A DNA stretch of 64,000 nucleotides from Limnothrix sp. FACHB-406 (GCF_014698235.1 NZ_JACJSP010000006.1:62001-126000), one strand, 5' to 3'. Counted from the first letter of the stretch, positions 18,403-28,014 are shown. Numbers and translations: made by a program. Notes: generated from the letters alone by a model not told the origin.

Positions 18403-20523
18403 CTAAACCCTGGCCGCAGCCGGGTTGCCAACATTGCTGGCTTGACGCATTTGTCGATCCTCCGGGTAATCCTTGTCGGGAATTGGGACGTAGGAACGAA
18501 CAATTTTGCGGAATTCATCCCCTTCGATCATTTCTTCGTCGAGCAGTTGATCAACCAATCGATCGACCAGTTCTCGATGCTCACGGAGGATCTGACAGGC
18601 CTTTTCGTAGCAGTTGACGGCAATTTCCCGCACGGCGCGATCGATTTTGGCGGCCACCTCTTCGGAATATTCCGGCTGCGACATCCAACCTCGTCCCAAA
18701 AACACCTCGCCCGATTGGCTTTCCAGGGCCAACGTACCCAGGTCAGACATGCCATAGCGCGTGACCATTTCGCGGGCCAAGGTGCTGACCACCTTCAGAT
18801 CGTTGCTGGCTCCGACGGTGATTTCGGAATCGCCAAACACTTCCTGCTCGGCCGCCCGTCCCCCCAGGGTCATCACAATTCGATCGAGAATCCAAGCACG
18901 GGTATAGAGACCGCTATCCACCATTTCTTCATTGAAAACCTGTTGGGCAAACCCACCAATGCCGCCCGATCGGGGAACGATCGTTACCTTATTCAACGGG
19001 TCAGAATGCTTCAGCAGCGTCATCAACAGGGCGTGGCCCACCTCGTGATAGGCAATCAAGCGTTTTTTCTTGCTATCCAACAGGGGAGCCAACTTCAGGC
19101 CAATGGTGATCCGGTCGATCGCGTCGTCAATTTCCTCCAGGCTGATGGCCGGCTTCCGTCGCCGGGCCGTCAAAATCGCCGCCTCGTTGAGCAAATTCGC
19201 CAAATCGGCCCCCGCAAAACCGGGAGTGCGCCGGGCGATCGCCTCGATCGAAACCCCTTCTTCAACCTTCTTGGTGCGGGCATGAACTTGCAAAATCGCC
19301 AGCCGACCCGTATAACTGGGCAAATCAACGGTAATTTGGCGATCGAACCGGCCCGGTCGCATCAAGGCCGAGTCCAGCACATCGGGGCGGTTCGTGGCGG
19401 CAATAATAATCACCCCGGAGTTGCCCTCAAACCCGTCCATCTCAGTCAGCAGTTGGTTGAGGGTTTGTTCCCGTTCATCGTTGCCGCCGCCAATACCCGC
19501 GCCCCGTTGGCGACCCACCGCATCAATTTCATCAATAAATACAATGCAAGGGGCGCTCTCCTTTGCCTTGCGGAACAAGTCCCGCACCCGAGACGCACCC
19601 ACCCCCACGAACATTTCCACAAATTCCGAACCGGACATGCTGAAAAAGGGCACGCCCGCTTCTCCGGCGATCGCCTTGGCCAAAAGGGTTTTGCCCGTTC
19701 CCGGCGGCCCCACCAACAACACCCCGCGCGGAATCTTGGCCCCCACGGCCGTGAAGCGTTCCGGCTGCTTCAGGAAGGTCACCACTTCCTGTAGCTCCTC
19801 CTTGGCTTCCTCCACCCCGGCCACGTCATCAAAGGTCACGCCGGTTTTGGCTTCCATCTGAAACTTGGCGCGGGATTTGCCAAAGTTCATGGCCTGGCCC
19901 GAAGCGTTGGCCGTGCGGCGCACAATGTTCACCAGTAGGGCAATCACCAACCCCACAAACAGCAAATTGGCGATGAGACTGAGGGCCGCGGTGCGATCGA
20001 CCGACTCTTGCACCGAGAGTTCCACCCCCTTCGCCCGGGCAATTTCGATCAATTCCGGGTTGCGCTCAAACAGGGTCACTTCGTAGGGCGAGCTGGCGCG
20101 ACCATTTTGATCCAAAAAGACCCGGGCCAGTTGTTCTGCGGGAAACAGATCAATCCGCTTGACCTGACCCGCCTCCAACTTTTCCATCAGATCGCCGTAG
20201 GTGAGGGTGCGGCCGCGGCGCTGGTTGGCAGGTTGGCTGGCGGATGAGCTGCCGGATTGGCCAGCCGTGGAAGTCGCTTCCGAAGAAGAGCGATCGTTAT
20301 GTTGGCCTTGGGCCAGTTGACCTTGGGCTAAGGCGGGCGCGGTCACCGTCAACAGGTTAAACAGCAGCAGGGCCGAGGCGATCGCCCGTCGCCGACGATG
20401 GCGCGATCGGGTGGGTAGGATCCATGAACCGGGATGCCCCCCACCGGTTCGATCGGCCTGCGATCGGTTAGCGGTGTGGTGCGATGATTCCGAGGGAGAT
20501 CCCATTCCAAAAAAGCGCATCAT
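18403..20523 (-). CDS. ftsH: ATP-dependent zinc metalloprotease FtsH
   Basis: A 706-residue membrane AAA protease. An N-terminal membrane segment (~47-66) is followed by a Ser/Gln-rich stretch, a lumenal or periplasmic domain, a second membrane segment (~182-202), the AAA module with Walker A GPPGTGKT at 272, Walker B IVFIDEID at 327 and the second region of homology ([18 protein letters not shown]), then the protease domain with zinc motif HEVGH near 493. In cyanobacteria FtsH complexes degrade damaged D1 in photosystem II repair and regulate iron-stress factors. It is longer than the usual ~620-640 residues because of the basic N-terminal leader before the first membrane segment and the Ser-rich insert at about 70-105. 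Which paralogue it is cannot be settled here. Confidence 0.95.
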   Translation of the reverse strand: MMRFFGMGSPSESSHHTANRSQADRTGGGHPGSWILPTRSRHRRRRAIASALLLFNLLTVTAPALAQGQLAQGQHNDRSSSEATSTAGQSGSSSASQPANQRRGRTLTYGDLMEKLEAGQVKRIDLFPAEQLARVFLDQNGRASSPYEVTLFERNPELIEIARAKGVELSVQESVDRTAALSLIANLLFVGLVIALLVNIVRRTANASGQAMNFGKSRAKFQMEAKTGVTFDDVAGVEEAKEELQEVVTFLKQPERFTAVGAKIPRGVLLVGPPGTGKTLLAKAIAGEAGVPFFSMSGSEFVEMFVGVGASRVRDLFRKAKESAPCIVFIDEIDAVGRQRGAGIGGGNDEREQTLNQLLTEMDGFEGNSGVIIIAATNRPDVLDSALMRPGRFDRQITVDLPSYTGRLAILQVHARTKKVEEGVSIEAIARRTPGFAGADLANLLNEAAILTARRRKPAISLEEIDDAIDRITIGLKLAPLLDSKKKRLIAYHEVGHALLMTLLKHSDPLNKVTIVPRSGGIGGFAQQVFNEEMVDSGLYTRAWILDRIVMTLGGRAAEQEVFGDSEITVGASNDLKVVSTLAREMVTRYGMSDLGTLALESQSGEVFLGRGWMSQPEYSEEVAAKIDRAVREIAVNCYEKACQILREHRELVDRLVDQLLDEEMIEGDEFRKIVRSYVPIPDKDYPEDRQMRQASNVGNPAAARV

Positions 20524-20620
20524 GCTGAAAGCTGCTGGCGGTGTGGACTGTTTCTAGTCTAGCTTGCTCCGTCTAGGCCCTTGGCGGTTTGCACAGCCCG
20601 GTTCGATCTCTGGGTCATTG

Positions 20621-20653
20621 TTTGATCGGTGTCTGATCGGCGTTTGATCGGCG
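20621..20653. repeat. Three-unit 11-bp tandem repeat
   Basis: TTTGATCGGTG, TCTGATCGGCG, TTTGATCGGCG in register, followed by further GATCGGGGCAA-like copies up to about 20705. It fills the spacer upstream of ftsH. Confidence 0.7.
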
Positions 20654-20718
20654 GATCGGGGCAATCTGCGATCGGCGCAAGCGTTCGATCGGGGCAAGTG
20701 TTCGCAATTCCCAGGCTT

Positions 20719-21264
20719 TTAGCGATCGCCCACCCGTTGGTCATCAACGGCCCCAAAAATCGCCTCAGGATGGACATAGTGCTTAAATTCCAGCAAATTG
20801 TGGAACGGATCGGCTAAAAATGCCGTGTAATGCTCCAATTGTTCCCCAGGAAACCGACGGCGCGGGGGCTGTTCAAAGGTGAGTTGTTTGGCCTCGGCTC
20901 GATCGATCAAGGCTTGCCAGTCGGCCAAGGCCGCAAACACCAACCCAAAATGGCGCGGATAGATCCCCTTTTGCGGTTGGCAGGCCCCAGGACTCACGTG
21001 GGCCACAATTTGGTTGCCATAGCAATTCAAAATCAGCGAGTTGGGCCCCTCGCGTCCAGCGGTGCAACCTAGCCCATCAATATAAAAGGCCTTGGTTTGG
21101 GCCAGGTCGGCCACCGGAAAGGCCAGGTGAAACAGGGCGATCGCCCGGGAATTTTCGGAACCGAAGGGTTGACCCGTGGGAGTTACTTCCAAATTTGCGG
21201 GAGTAGCTACAGCCCCGGTTGCTGAAGCCCCGGTTGCTGAAGTTATCGCTGTTGAAGTGATCAT
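20719..21264 (-). CDS. VOC (glyoxalase/bleomycin resistance) family protein
   Basis: A 181-residue protein with a vicinal-oxygen-chelate fold. Recognisable elements are FHLAFPVADLAQTKAFYIDG at about 45-64, a central metal-site region, and AFLADPFHNLLEFKHY near the C-terminus, which carries the conserved DP-x-x-N-x-x-E of the family. Such proteins include dioxygenases, isomerases and glyoxalases, and the substrate is not predictable. The first ~40 residues are Ala/Thr-rich, repetitive (SATGASATGAVATPA) and outside the fold; the real start may be internal. It is divergent from the DUF92 gene with a 91-base gap that must hold both promoters. Confidence 0.82.
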   Translation of the reverse strand: MITSTAITSATGASATGAVATPANLEVTPTGQPFGSENSRAIALFHLAFPVADLAQTKAFYIDGLGCTAGREGPNSLILNCYGNQIVAHVSPGACQPQKGIYPRHFGLVFAALADWQALIDRAEAKQLTFEQPPRRRFPGEQLEHYTAFLADPFHNLLEFKHYVHPEAIFGAVDDQRVGDR

Positions 21265-21355
21265 GATGAGAACGGTTTAGAGAAATTGCCAAAGTCAGAG
21301 GGAGCCACCATCCACCTGATAGCATGACAGAAGAAGTCTGAAGGAAAAGGCTGCC

Positions 21356-22168
21356 GTGGATTTCAGCGCGATCGCAACGCCCATTACCCAGCAAGCGACC
21401 CAACACCCTTGGCTCACGGCCGCGGTGCTGAACACGCTATTGCTCACCCTAGTGGCGATCGCCCCCAAAAAACTGCTCACGCCGGCCGGCATTGTCCATG
21501 CTTGGATTTTGGGTGTGTTGGTGTGGGGTTGCATGGGTTGGCCGGGCTATGCCGTGGTGGGGTTCTACTTTTTGGCGGGGTCGGCCGTCACTCGGGTGGG
21601 TTTGGCTCGCAAGGAAGCCGCTGGCATTGCCGAGAAACGATCGGGCGCAAGGGGCCCGGAAAACGTTTGGGGATCGGCCCTGGGCGGGGCCCTCTGTGCC
21701 GGGGCGATCGGGCTGTTGTCCTTAGCTGCTGACCAGGCGATCGCCCAAACCTGGATCCCCCTTCTCAGTTTGGCCTATGCCGCCAGCTTCAGCGCCAAAC
21801 TCTCCGACACCTGCGCCAGCGAAATTGGCAAAGCCTATGGCCGGCGCACCTTTTCGGTGATTTCCTTTCAGCCCGTGCCGCCGGGAACCGAAGGAGCCGT
21901 CAGCCTGGAAGGAACCTTGGCCGGTTTTGCCGCCTCGATCGCCCAAGCCCTTGTGGCCTGGGGTGTGGGCTTAATTTCTCCCTTCGGAATTTTGGGATGC
22001 GCGATCGCCGCATTCCTGGCTACAACAGTGGAAAGTATTGTGGGCGCGACTTGGCAGGAGCAGCAACCGTGGTTAACAAACGAAGTCGTGAACGGTCTGC
22101 AAACCCTGCTGGCGGCCCTGCTGGCGATCGCGATCGGGTGGCCGGCGATCAGCCCGATCAGCCCCTAG
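21356..22168 (+). CDS. DUF92 / VTE6-like membrane kinase (phytyl-phosphate kinase family)
   Basis: A 270-residue integral membrane protein of the DUF92 family. Conserved elements are LTPAGIVHAWILGVLVWG near the N-terminus, KLSDTCASEIGKAYG and the PPGTEGAVSLEGTLAG block, which form the cytidylyltransferase/kinase-like active site. The plant and Synechocystis members (VTE6) phosphorylate phytyl phosphate to phytyl diphosphate for tocopherol and phylloquinone synthesis. The start is a GTG at 21356. Its 3' end overlaps the CHAD gene in another frame, suggesting translational coupling. A VTE5-like kinase for the preceding step lies at 32008-32709. Confidence 0.85.
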   Translation: MDFSAIATPITQQATQHPWLTAAVLNTLLLTLVAIAPKKLLTPAGIVHAWILGVLVWGCMGWPGYAVVGFYFLAGSAVTRVGLARKEAAGIAEKRSGARGPENVWGSALGGALCAGAIGLLSLAADQAIAQTWIPLLSLAYAASFSAKLSDTCASEIGKAYGRRTFSVISFQPVPPGTEGAVSLEGTLAGFAASIAQALVAWGVGLISPFGILGCAIAAFLATTVESIVGATWQEQQPWLTNEVVNGLQTLLAALLAIAIGWPAISPISP

Positions 22169-23103
22169 ACTCGCCCGCCAACCCCAACTCCCGCAGCCTT
22201 GGGGCCACGGCCCAAACCGCGATCGAAAAGCATTGGGCCAAGGCCGGTCGCCACGAAGCCGCCGTCCTCAAAGACCAGGATCCCGAAGAGCTACACCAAA
22301 TGCGCGTGGCCCTGCGACGGCTGCGATCGGCCATTGTGGGTTTTGCCGTGGCCATTGACCTGCCCAAACGAGCCAGCGAGCGGGCCGTGGGGCAAGTGGC
22401 CAGAATTTTGGGAGAACTACGCGATTTGGACGTAATGGACGAAGCCTTGCGCGATCGCTACCTGCAAAACCTGCCCCCGGAAGAACAGCCCCTTTTGCAA
22501 ACGGTTCGCGAAGAGCTGGCCGGCCAACGCCAAAAAGCCTTCGGTCGCGTCAGCAAAACCCTGCAAAAACGCGAATGGCCCGCCATCAACACAGCTCTGG
22601 GGCGTTGGATTGCCCAACCGCGCTTGCGACCCGCCGCCGATTGGCCCGCCGTGGTGGTGGTTCCCGACCTGCTGTTACCGGTTTTGTCCCACTGGTTAAT
22701 GCATCCCGGCTGGTTGGTGCAAACCGAAGGGCGATCGGTCACGGATCTTTCACTGTTGGAGTGGGCGGTGATTCATGACCTGCGCAAGGTGGCCAAGCGG
22801 GTGCGCTACCAAATGGCCCTTTTTACCGATTTCTATGGCAGTGACTACGAGCAATTGCTCGACACCATTGGCGATATCCAAACCGTGTTGGGCGATTTGC
22901 AAGATATCGCCGTGCTGGAAAACTTTTTGGTGAAAACGATCGGGATTCAGTGGGCCACTGATGCGCCCGTTTGGGCTGGCTTGCTGGAACAACAGCGCGA
23001 TCGAGCCTGGGAAAACTGGCTGCAGCTCCAGGAGCAGTTCGATCGCCCCAATCAACGGGAACGGATCCGAGACGTGGTAAATCGTCCGCGCCTCAACTCC
23101 TAA
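22138..23103 (+). CDS. CHAD domain protein
   Basis: A helical CHAD-domain protein of about 321 residues. The domain begins near EKHWAKAGRHEAAV and shows the diagnostic basic pattern HQMRVALRRLRSAI and, later, HDLRKVAKRVRYQMALF, followed by YEQLLDTIGDIQTVLGDLQD. CHAD domains bind polyphosphate through conserved His, Arg and Lys residues lining a basic groove. No CYTH/triphosphate tunnel domain is attached. The open frame reaches back to 21997 inside DUF92, but the conserved part begins later, so I place the start at the GTG at 22138, giving a 31-base overlap with DUF92. A GTG at 22069 is the alternative. Confidence 0.82.
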   Translation: MAGDQPDQPLDSPANPNSRSLGATAQTAIEKHWAKAGRHEAAVLKDQDPEELHQMRVALRRLRSAIVGFAVAIDLPKRASERAVGQVARILGELRDLDVMDEALRDRYLQNLPPEEQPLLQTVREELAGQRQKAFGRVSKTLQKREWPAINTALGRWIAQPRLRPAADWPAVVVVPDLLLPVLSHWLMHPGWLVQTEGRSVTDLSLLEWAVIHDLRKVAKRVRYQMALFTDFYGSDYEQLLDTIGDIQTVLGDLQDIAVLENFLVKTIGIQWATDAPVWAGLLEQQRDRAWENWLQLQEQFDRPNQRERIRDVVNRPRLNS

Positions 23104-23154
23104 CCATTGGCTGACTTCCTTAAGTCGTTTCAAGCCTTGAAGGACATTGATCCC

Positions 23155-23694
23155 TTAAGCTGTGCCATCCTCGCCCAGACCATACCAACCTTGGAGATAG
23201 GTTTGCAGCATGGTGGCGGCCGTCGTGCGGCTGGGGGACCGATCGGGCACAGACCACCACCCCCAGGCGCGATCGGGCGATCGCCAAAAAGCCTGATGGT
23301 CCAAGGGGGGATCAGCCCAAAACTGCGCCCGCCCGGGCCCCAACCAAGCGGAACTGCGGTGCGTCCATTGATCATGGCTGAACCGATAAATCGGCAGTCC
23401 CCCCGGCAGCGCCACCCCCCAACCATCCCAGGCAAACACCGCCCGCACTCGCCCACCGCGCCGCTGCCAAGCCTGGGCGGCTCCCAAGGCTGCCACCACG
23501 CCTGCACTGAAGCCAATTAGCCCGATCGCCCGTTGGGGATCGATCGCCCGCAGCGCCTCCAGCACCCGATCGCCCTGATAGGTGGCCTCCCAAATCACCA
23601 AGGGCTGGGGCCAGGCGGGTTTCCAGGTGGCCGCTAAAAACTGTTCCGTCGCCGATCGATCCGCAAAGCCGGGACAAATGCAACAAATCGGCAT
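23155..23694 (-). CDS. Alpha/beta hydrolase-like protein
   Basis: The 179-residue protein from ATG 23694 starts MPICCICPGFADR, a typical first beta strand plus oxyanion loop. GLIGFSAGVVAALGAA contains a GFSAG nucleophile elbow with the predicted catalytic Ser. The presumed acid and histidine are not clear; candidates are Asp in FAWDGWG and His in FSHDQW. An upstream extension of the frame to 23880 is Cys- and Asn-rich and does not fit the fold. It converges with the CHAD gene with a 51-base gap. The substrate is unknown. Confidence 0.7.
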   Translation of the reverse strand: MPICCICPGFADRSATEQFLAATWKPAWPQPLVIWEATYQGDRVLEALRAIDPQRAIGLIGFSAGVVAALGAAQAWQRRGGRVRAVFAWDGWGVALPGGLPIYRFSHDQWTHRSSAWLGPGRAQFWADPPLDHQAFWRSPDRAWGWWSVPDRSPSRTTAATMLQTYLQGWYGLGEDGTA

Positions 23695-24092
23695 GGCGGC
23701 CTGGGTGCGTTGGGGCTGAGGTCTGGGCGCTTGAGCCTCGCAAGTCAGTGGAGCGTCATTTTGAGGGCCATGGAGTTGAAAATCAGGGGCTTGGCCGATT
23801 CCATTGCAACAATTGCCAGCGCTCCAAGCATTTGCATACTTATTTGAATTTTTCATGGAGATTGTTATCCCATTTCCCATTAATGTTTGCGTTTAATGAT
23901 CAAGCATTACAAAAAGACAAGAACTCTCTTCAAGATCTCCAAAGAAACTTGTCTTCTTCTCAAGAATTTCCCTCAACTGGTTCCGATTGACCAACTGAAA
24001 TCTGATTCCGCTTTCATAATAGAAATGAATCCCCCCACGAGGCATTTGTTGTGGCTGCGTCTTCCCAAAAGGCTGAAGGTCAATCCCCCCTG

Positions 24093-25358
24093 ATGGCAAC
24101 CCCAATCAGCGCGATCGACCCATCAGAAGTCGAAATCGGGCCCGGCGACGATCGGGTAGCCGTTTTGCTGATGGGCTATGGCGAAGTGGAGTCCTATGCG
24201 GATTTTGCCAATTACAACGAACAGGCTTTGAACCTGTTGACTGCCAAGTTTGCACCGGTTCCCCAGTGGGTTTATCCACCCCTGGCGAAATTATTGGCGG
24301 CCTTTGATTTGCATGAGTGGAGTCACCAACATGGTCAATTTATTTCTCCCCACAATGCAATTTTTGAGCGCCAACGATCAGGAATTGAGCAAGCACTCCA
24401 ACAACGTTGGGGCGATCGAGTCTCGGTGTTTAAGGCGTTTAACTTTTGTCGTCCCCATTTGCCCGAGCAAGTTTTGGCAGAAATTCGCGATCGGGGATTT
24501 AGCAAGTTACTGATTTATCCCTTGCTGGTAGTGGACTCTATTTTCACCAGTGGGATTGCCATTGAGCAGGTGAACCGGGCCTTGAGTCAGTTAACCGATG
24601 GCGACACCCATTGGGTGCGATCGATGCGCTATCTCCCGTCGTTTTATGACCAGGCTAGCTATATTCAACTGCTGGCAAAGTTGGTGAGCGAAAAAATTGA
24701 TCGGGACTGGCGATCGCACTTTTTGCCATCGCAAATTGGGATTGTGCTGCTGAATCATGGTTGTCCCCATGAAGCCAAGGGATTTGTGTCAGGAATTTCC
24801 GAAAGCCAAGCCCTGTATGAATCGGTGCGTCGGGAGCTGATCACTCGCTACCCCCTGATTTCGATCGGCTGGCTCAATCACGATACGCCCATGATCGATT
24901 GGACACAGCCCAATGCTCAATTGGCTGCTCGCAATTTAATTGAACTGGGAGCCAAGGCAATTTTGATGGCCCCGATCGGGTTTGCCACCGAAAACCATGA
25001 AACATTGCTGGATGTGGACCATATTTTCCTAGCGCTCCAGCGTCAATATCCTGAGGTGGTTTATCAACAATTACCCTGCGTGAATGATCACCCTGAGTTT
25101 TTGACCATGGCAGCGGATTGGGTTGATCCTCTAATTACGGAGTTATTGGCAGAAACCAGCGCTGTGATTCATTTCGCTGGGTTCGATCGCTCCAGCCTCG
25201 ATTCCGAGCATCATCACCACCAAAGCCATAGCCATGATCACAGTTATGATCACGGTCATAATCATGGGGACAATCACAGTCATGATCATGGTGGCAACCA
25301 CAGCCATCATCATGGCCATTCCCATGATCACGCTCATCATCAACATTCCCATCATTAA
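24093..25358 (+). CDS. Ferrochelatase/class II chelatase-like protein with His-rich tail
   Basis: A ~421-residue protein with two chelatase-type domains. The first begins VAVLLMGYGEVESYADF, resembling the LLxNxG start of HemH. The second contains LLNHGCPHEAKGF and IGFATENHETLLDVDHIFLA, equivalent to the ferrochelatase active-site block FVSDHIETLEELDHEY with its metal-coordinating His and Glu. The last ~50 residues are dominated by His, with Asp, Ser, Gly and Asn, a metal-binding or metal-storage tail like those of CbiX, HypB and UreE. It lacks the chlorophyll a/b-binding segment of cyanobacterial HemH, so it is probably a paralogue handling Fe, Co or Ni rather than the housekeeping enzyme. 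A GTG at 24051 would add 14 residues. Its stop overlaps the stop of the next gene. Confidence 0.8.
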   Translation: MATPISAIDPSEVEIGPGDDRVAVLLMGYGEVESYADFANYNEQALNLLTAKFAPVPQWVYPPLAKLLAAFDLHEWSHQHGQFISPHNAIFERQRSGIEQALQQRWGDRVSVFKAFNFCRPHLPEQVLAEIRDRGFSKLLIYPLLVVDSIFTSGIAIEQVNRALSQLTDGDTHWVRSMRYLPSFYDQASYIQLLAKLVSEKIDRDWRSHFLPSQIGIVLLNHGCPHEAKGFVSGISESQALYESVRRELITRYPLISIGWLNHDTPMIDWTQPNAQLAARNLIELGAKAILMAPIGFATENHETLLDVDHIFLALQRQYPEVVYQQLPCVNDHPEFLTMAADWVDPLITELLAETSAVIHFAGFDRSSLDSEHHHHQSHSHDHSYDHGHNHGDNHSHDHGGNHSHHHGHSHDHAHHQHSHH

Positions 25359-26158
25359 GGTTTCAAATTCAGCGACAGTTGCAGAATTGAAGCGGGATGA
25401 TTCGGTGTTGGAATTGGCTCGGGGCTGGTGGTTTGGGCTGGGCAATATTGTTTGTAATGACACTGATCGCAATGGGTTCCGGGATTGGGTTCCCAGGCGC
25501 GATCGGTTCGTAATCGCTGGGCCAAGTCTGCAATCACCGCCTGGGCTGCGATTAGCCGTTCTTCGGTGACGGGAATTCGCACCGATTCTCCGGGCCGCAA
25601 AAAAATGAGGTTGATGTATTTCAACTCTCGTTCCCATTGCTGATTGATGGCGATCGCGTAGAGGCCCACTTGCATTGTGAGCTGATCGAAATCTGGCTCC
25701 ACAAATTGCCGTGAGGTTTTGTACTCAATTAGCTCAAGGGAATCTAAATCAAACCAATCGAGGCGATCGAGCCGACCCGTGAGGGCAAATTCCAAATCAT
25801 TGATTTGTAATCGACCTTGAATTTTTGCCTCCGTGGCCAGGGGTTTGAGGAAGCGATCGATCGGTTCAATCCAGTGATGGAAATAGCGCACCAAAATATC
25901 GTAGCCCTCAGCAATTTGACGCTCCGTGAGGCCAGCGGTTTCCTGAGTCCAGCAAGCATCAATCCAACTGAGTCCTGGTTTTTGGGGATAGCTATAGTCC
26001 CAATCGCGGTAAATTCGCGTGAGTGCCCCATGGAGCGATCGCCCCAGGGCCGCGCCTCCAAAACCCGCCGTCGGAATTTTATATTCATAGCGAAATTGAT
26101 ATCGAGCGGGACAGGTTTGGTAGGTGGTTAATTTGGCCGGTGAGAGTCGATAGGACAT
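25355..26158 (-). CDS. PD-(D/E)XK nuclease with Fe-S cluster motif (RecB/Cas4-like)
   Basis: A 267-residue stand-alone nuclease. RLSPAKLTTYQTCPARYQFR is the entry motif of RecB-family exonucleases, with the first cluster cysteine in TCPARY. ALTGRLDRLDWFD and LELIEYKTSR provide the catalytic Asp and E-x-K. QLTMQVGLYAIA is the conserved Q-x-x-x-Y helix. Three cysteines in HCDQCHYKQYC complete a 4Fe-4S site like that of Cas4 and AddB. No cas genes or helicase partner are near, so this is a generic RecB-like nuclease of unknown pathway. It converges with the chelatase gene and the two stop codons share the bases TTAA. Confidence 0.87.
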   Translation of the reverse strand: MSYRLSPAKLTTYQTCPARYQFRYEYKIPTAGFGGAALGRSLHGALTRIYRDWDYSYPQKPGLSWIDACWTQETAGLTERQIAEGYDILVRYFHHWIEPIDRFLKPLATEAKIQGRLQINDLEFALTGRLDRLDWFDLDSLELIEYKTSRQFVEPDFDQLTMQVGLYAIAINQQWERELKYINLIFLRPGESVRIPVTEERLIAAQAVIADLAQRLRTDRAWEPNPGTHCDQCHYKQYCPAQTTSPEPIPTPNHPASILQLSLNLKP

Positions 26159-26197
26159 TTGGCTTCAGAGGGCTTCAGAAAAACCGGGAATTTTTGA

Positions 26198-26233
26198 CCG
26201 CAGGATCTATCACAGGATCTACCGCAGAATCTA
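26198..26233. repeat. Three-unit 12-bp tandem repeat
   Basis: CCGCAGGATCTA, TCACAGGATCTA, CCGCAGAATCTA in register, in the divergent spacer between the nuclease gene and anmK. A short GGCTTCAGA doublet precedes it at 26161-26179. Confidence 0.75.
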
Positions 26234-26320
26234 TAGACTAAAAAGAATTGGGAGCCGATGCTTAATTTCGGTTAGATTTGCTTAGATTTAAGGCATAGCT
26301 TCAATTTTAAGACCTCCAAA

Positions 26321-27511
26321 ATGGCCATGGGAATGCGAGCGATCGGGTTAATGAGCGGCACCTCCGTTGATGGAATCGATGCGGCATTGGTGGAACTGTC
26401 GGGGACGGAAACGGACTTGGAGGTGAAGTTGCTCCGTTCCGAAACCTTTGACTATCCAGCGGCCTTGCGATCGCAAATTTTGGCGGTTTGTGCCGGTGAA
26501 TCCCTGTCCATGGCGGCCATGGCCCAGTTGGACGACGCGATCGCTCGGGAATTTGCGGCGGCCGCCAAAACAATCCAAACGGCCCAACCGGACTCACAAC
26601 CCATTCGCTTCATCGGTTCCCACGGACAAACGGTGTTCCATCGCCCACCCCAAACGGCCGACGAACAATCCTTGGGCTACAGCTTGCAGTTGGGTCGCGG
26701 CAGCGCGATCGCCCACTGGAGCGGCATCACCACCGTCAGCAACTTTCGGGTGGGCGACTTGGCCATGGGGGGCCAGGGTGCGCCGTTAGTGCCTCGGGTG
26801 GATGCTTACCTGTTGGGGGATGAGCAGGAATGTCGCTGTGTGCAAAATATTGGCGGCATTGGCAATGTGACCTATCTCCCGGCTCGGCGGGGGTTCGCCA
26901 ATTTGACAGCGTGGGAGGGGGCCGTTTGGGGTTGGGACACGGGGCCGGGCAATGTGTTGGTGGATTTGGCGGTGCAACATCTAACGGACGGGGCCCAAAC
27001 CTTCGATCGCGATGGAGCCTGGGCTGCCCAAGGGCAAATTTCAGATTCCCTGGTGGCCCAGTGGCTGGCGGATCCCTTCTTTAGTCAGGAGCCACCCAAG
27101 TCCACGGGACGCGAGCACTTTGGCCCGGACTGGTTGGCCCGCAGTCGCCAAGCGGCGATCGCCCTGGGTCTGTCCGATGCCGATTGGTTAGCCAGCCTCA
27201 CGGAACTGACGGCCCGTTCCATTGCCGACAGTTACCGCAACCACTTGCCCCAACTGCCCGATCGGGTCTTGGTCTGTGGGGGCGGCAGTCGCAATCGCAC
27301 CCTCTGGGCCCGTTTGCAACAGCATTTGGGATCAATCCCGCTGGAAACCACGGATCAATGGGGACTCTGTGCCAGCAGCAAGGAGGCGATCGCCTTTGCG
27401 GTTTTGGGCTACTGGCGACTGCTCGATCGCCCCGGCAACCTGCCCGCCGCCACGGGAGCACGGCAATCCGTACCCCTCGGCGAGGTGTGGCCCGCCCCCA
27501 GCGCAGGGTAA
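26321..27511 (+). CDS. anmK: Anhydro-N-acetylmuramic acid kinase
   Basis: A 396-residue cytoplasmic sugar kinase that phosphorylates and hydrates 1,6-anhydro-MurNAc to MurNAc-6-phosphate, recycling cell wall. The N-terminus [20 protein letters not shown] is diagnostic. Further family motifs are [57 protein letters not shown] and [13 protein letters not shown]. Length is normal. ATGs at 26321, 26327 and 26333 are all in frame; the last gives the start most like other family members. No MurQ gene is adjacent. Confidence 0.93.
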   Translation: MAMGMRAIGLMSGTSVDGIDAALVELSGTETDLEVKLLRSETFDYPAALRSQILAVCAGESLSMAAMAQLDDAIAREFAAAAKTIQTAQPDSQPIRFIGSHGQTVFHRPPQTADEQSLGYSLQLGRGSAIAHWSGITTVSNFRVGDLAMGGQGAPLVPRVDAYLLGDEQECRCVQNIGGIGNVTYLPARRGFANLTAWEGAVWGWDTGPGNVLVDLAVQHLTDGAQTFDRDGAWAAQGQISDSLVAQWLADPFFSQEPPKSTGREHFGPDWLARSRQAAIALGLSDADWLASLTELTARSIADSYRNHLPQLPDRVLVCGGGSRNRTLWARLQQHLGSIPLETTDQWGLCASSKEAIAFAVLGYWRLLDRPGNLPAATGARQSVPLGEVWPAPSAG

Positions 27512-27573
27512 ACTCGATGGCAGGTTCGTAACAAAACATTTCAAATCTGAGTTTCCCCCTGGAGGCCCCACCC

Positions 27574-28014
27574 TTGGCAACCCCCACCGGATTCGGCAAG
27601 CCCAAAGCCCAACCCAAAGCAAAATCGAACGATCGCCGCGCCGCCGCTGCCAGTCAGCTTGATGAGATGCGATCGAAGGGAATGCCGGAATTTGAAGTTT
27701 ACGTGCGGGTCAAAGACCAGAAACCCTGGTACCCGGTTGGGGCCTTGGCGGTGAACCGCAGCAATCAAATTAACCAGGCCATCTTTGCCAATGAAAATGA
27801 CCTGCGCCAAGGGGCGTTCCGTCTTTTTCCGCGCCTGAAAAAACAGCAGGGCAATTTGGAATATGGCTATCGGATTAAGGCCTACAAGGACGATCCGATT
27901 ACCCTTGCGGTTCAACCCACATCGGTGTTGCCTGGGCCGCTGCAAGGGGCGATCGACCAAGTGCGGGAAGGTCTGGGCAGTTTGGTCAGTCGGTTCACGG
28001 CTCGCCGCTCTTAG
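27574..28014 (+). CDS. HHL1-like photosystem protection protein
   Basis: This 146-residue soluble protein matches the cyanobacterial relatives of plant HHL1 (hypersensitive to high light 1): EFEVYVRVKDQKPWYPVGAL, QINQAIFANENDL, GAFRLFPRLKKQQGNLEYGYR. In plants HHL1 associates with photosystem II and helps its repair; the role of the cyanobacterial form is inferred. The first ~30 residues are Lys/Ala/Arg-rich and disordered-looking. The start is decided by a GGAGG at 27561-27565, 8 bases before a TTG at 27574; no ATG fits. It follows anmK by 62 bases on the same strand. Confidence 0.78.
   Translation: MATPTGFGKPKAQPKAKSNDRRAAAASQLDEMRSKGMPEFEVYVRVKDQKPWYPVGALAVNRSNQINQAIFANENDLRQGAFRLFPRLKKQQGNLEYGYRIKAYKDDPITLAVQPTSVLPGPLQGAIDQVREGLGSLVSRFTARRS

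Noticed and set aside
18442-19794. 450-codon open frame opposite ftsH
   Set aside because: Antisense shadow; ftsH is certain on the other strand and the product is His/Arg/Gln-rich nonsense.
20559-20777. 72-codon minus-strand frame before ftsH
   Set aside because: Built from GATCGG repeats and overlapping the VOC gene end.
25143-25637. 164-codon frame opposite the His-rich tail
   Set aside because: The Met/Val/Ile-rich product is simply the complement of His/Asp codon repeats.
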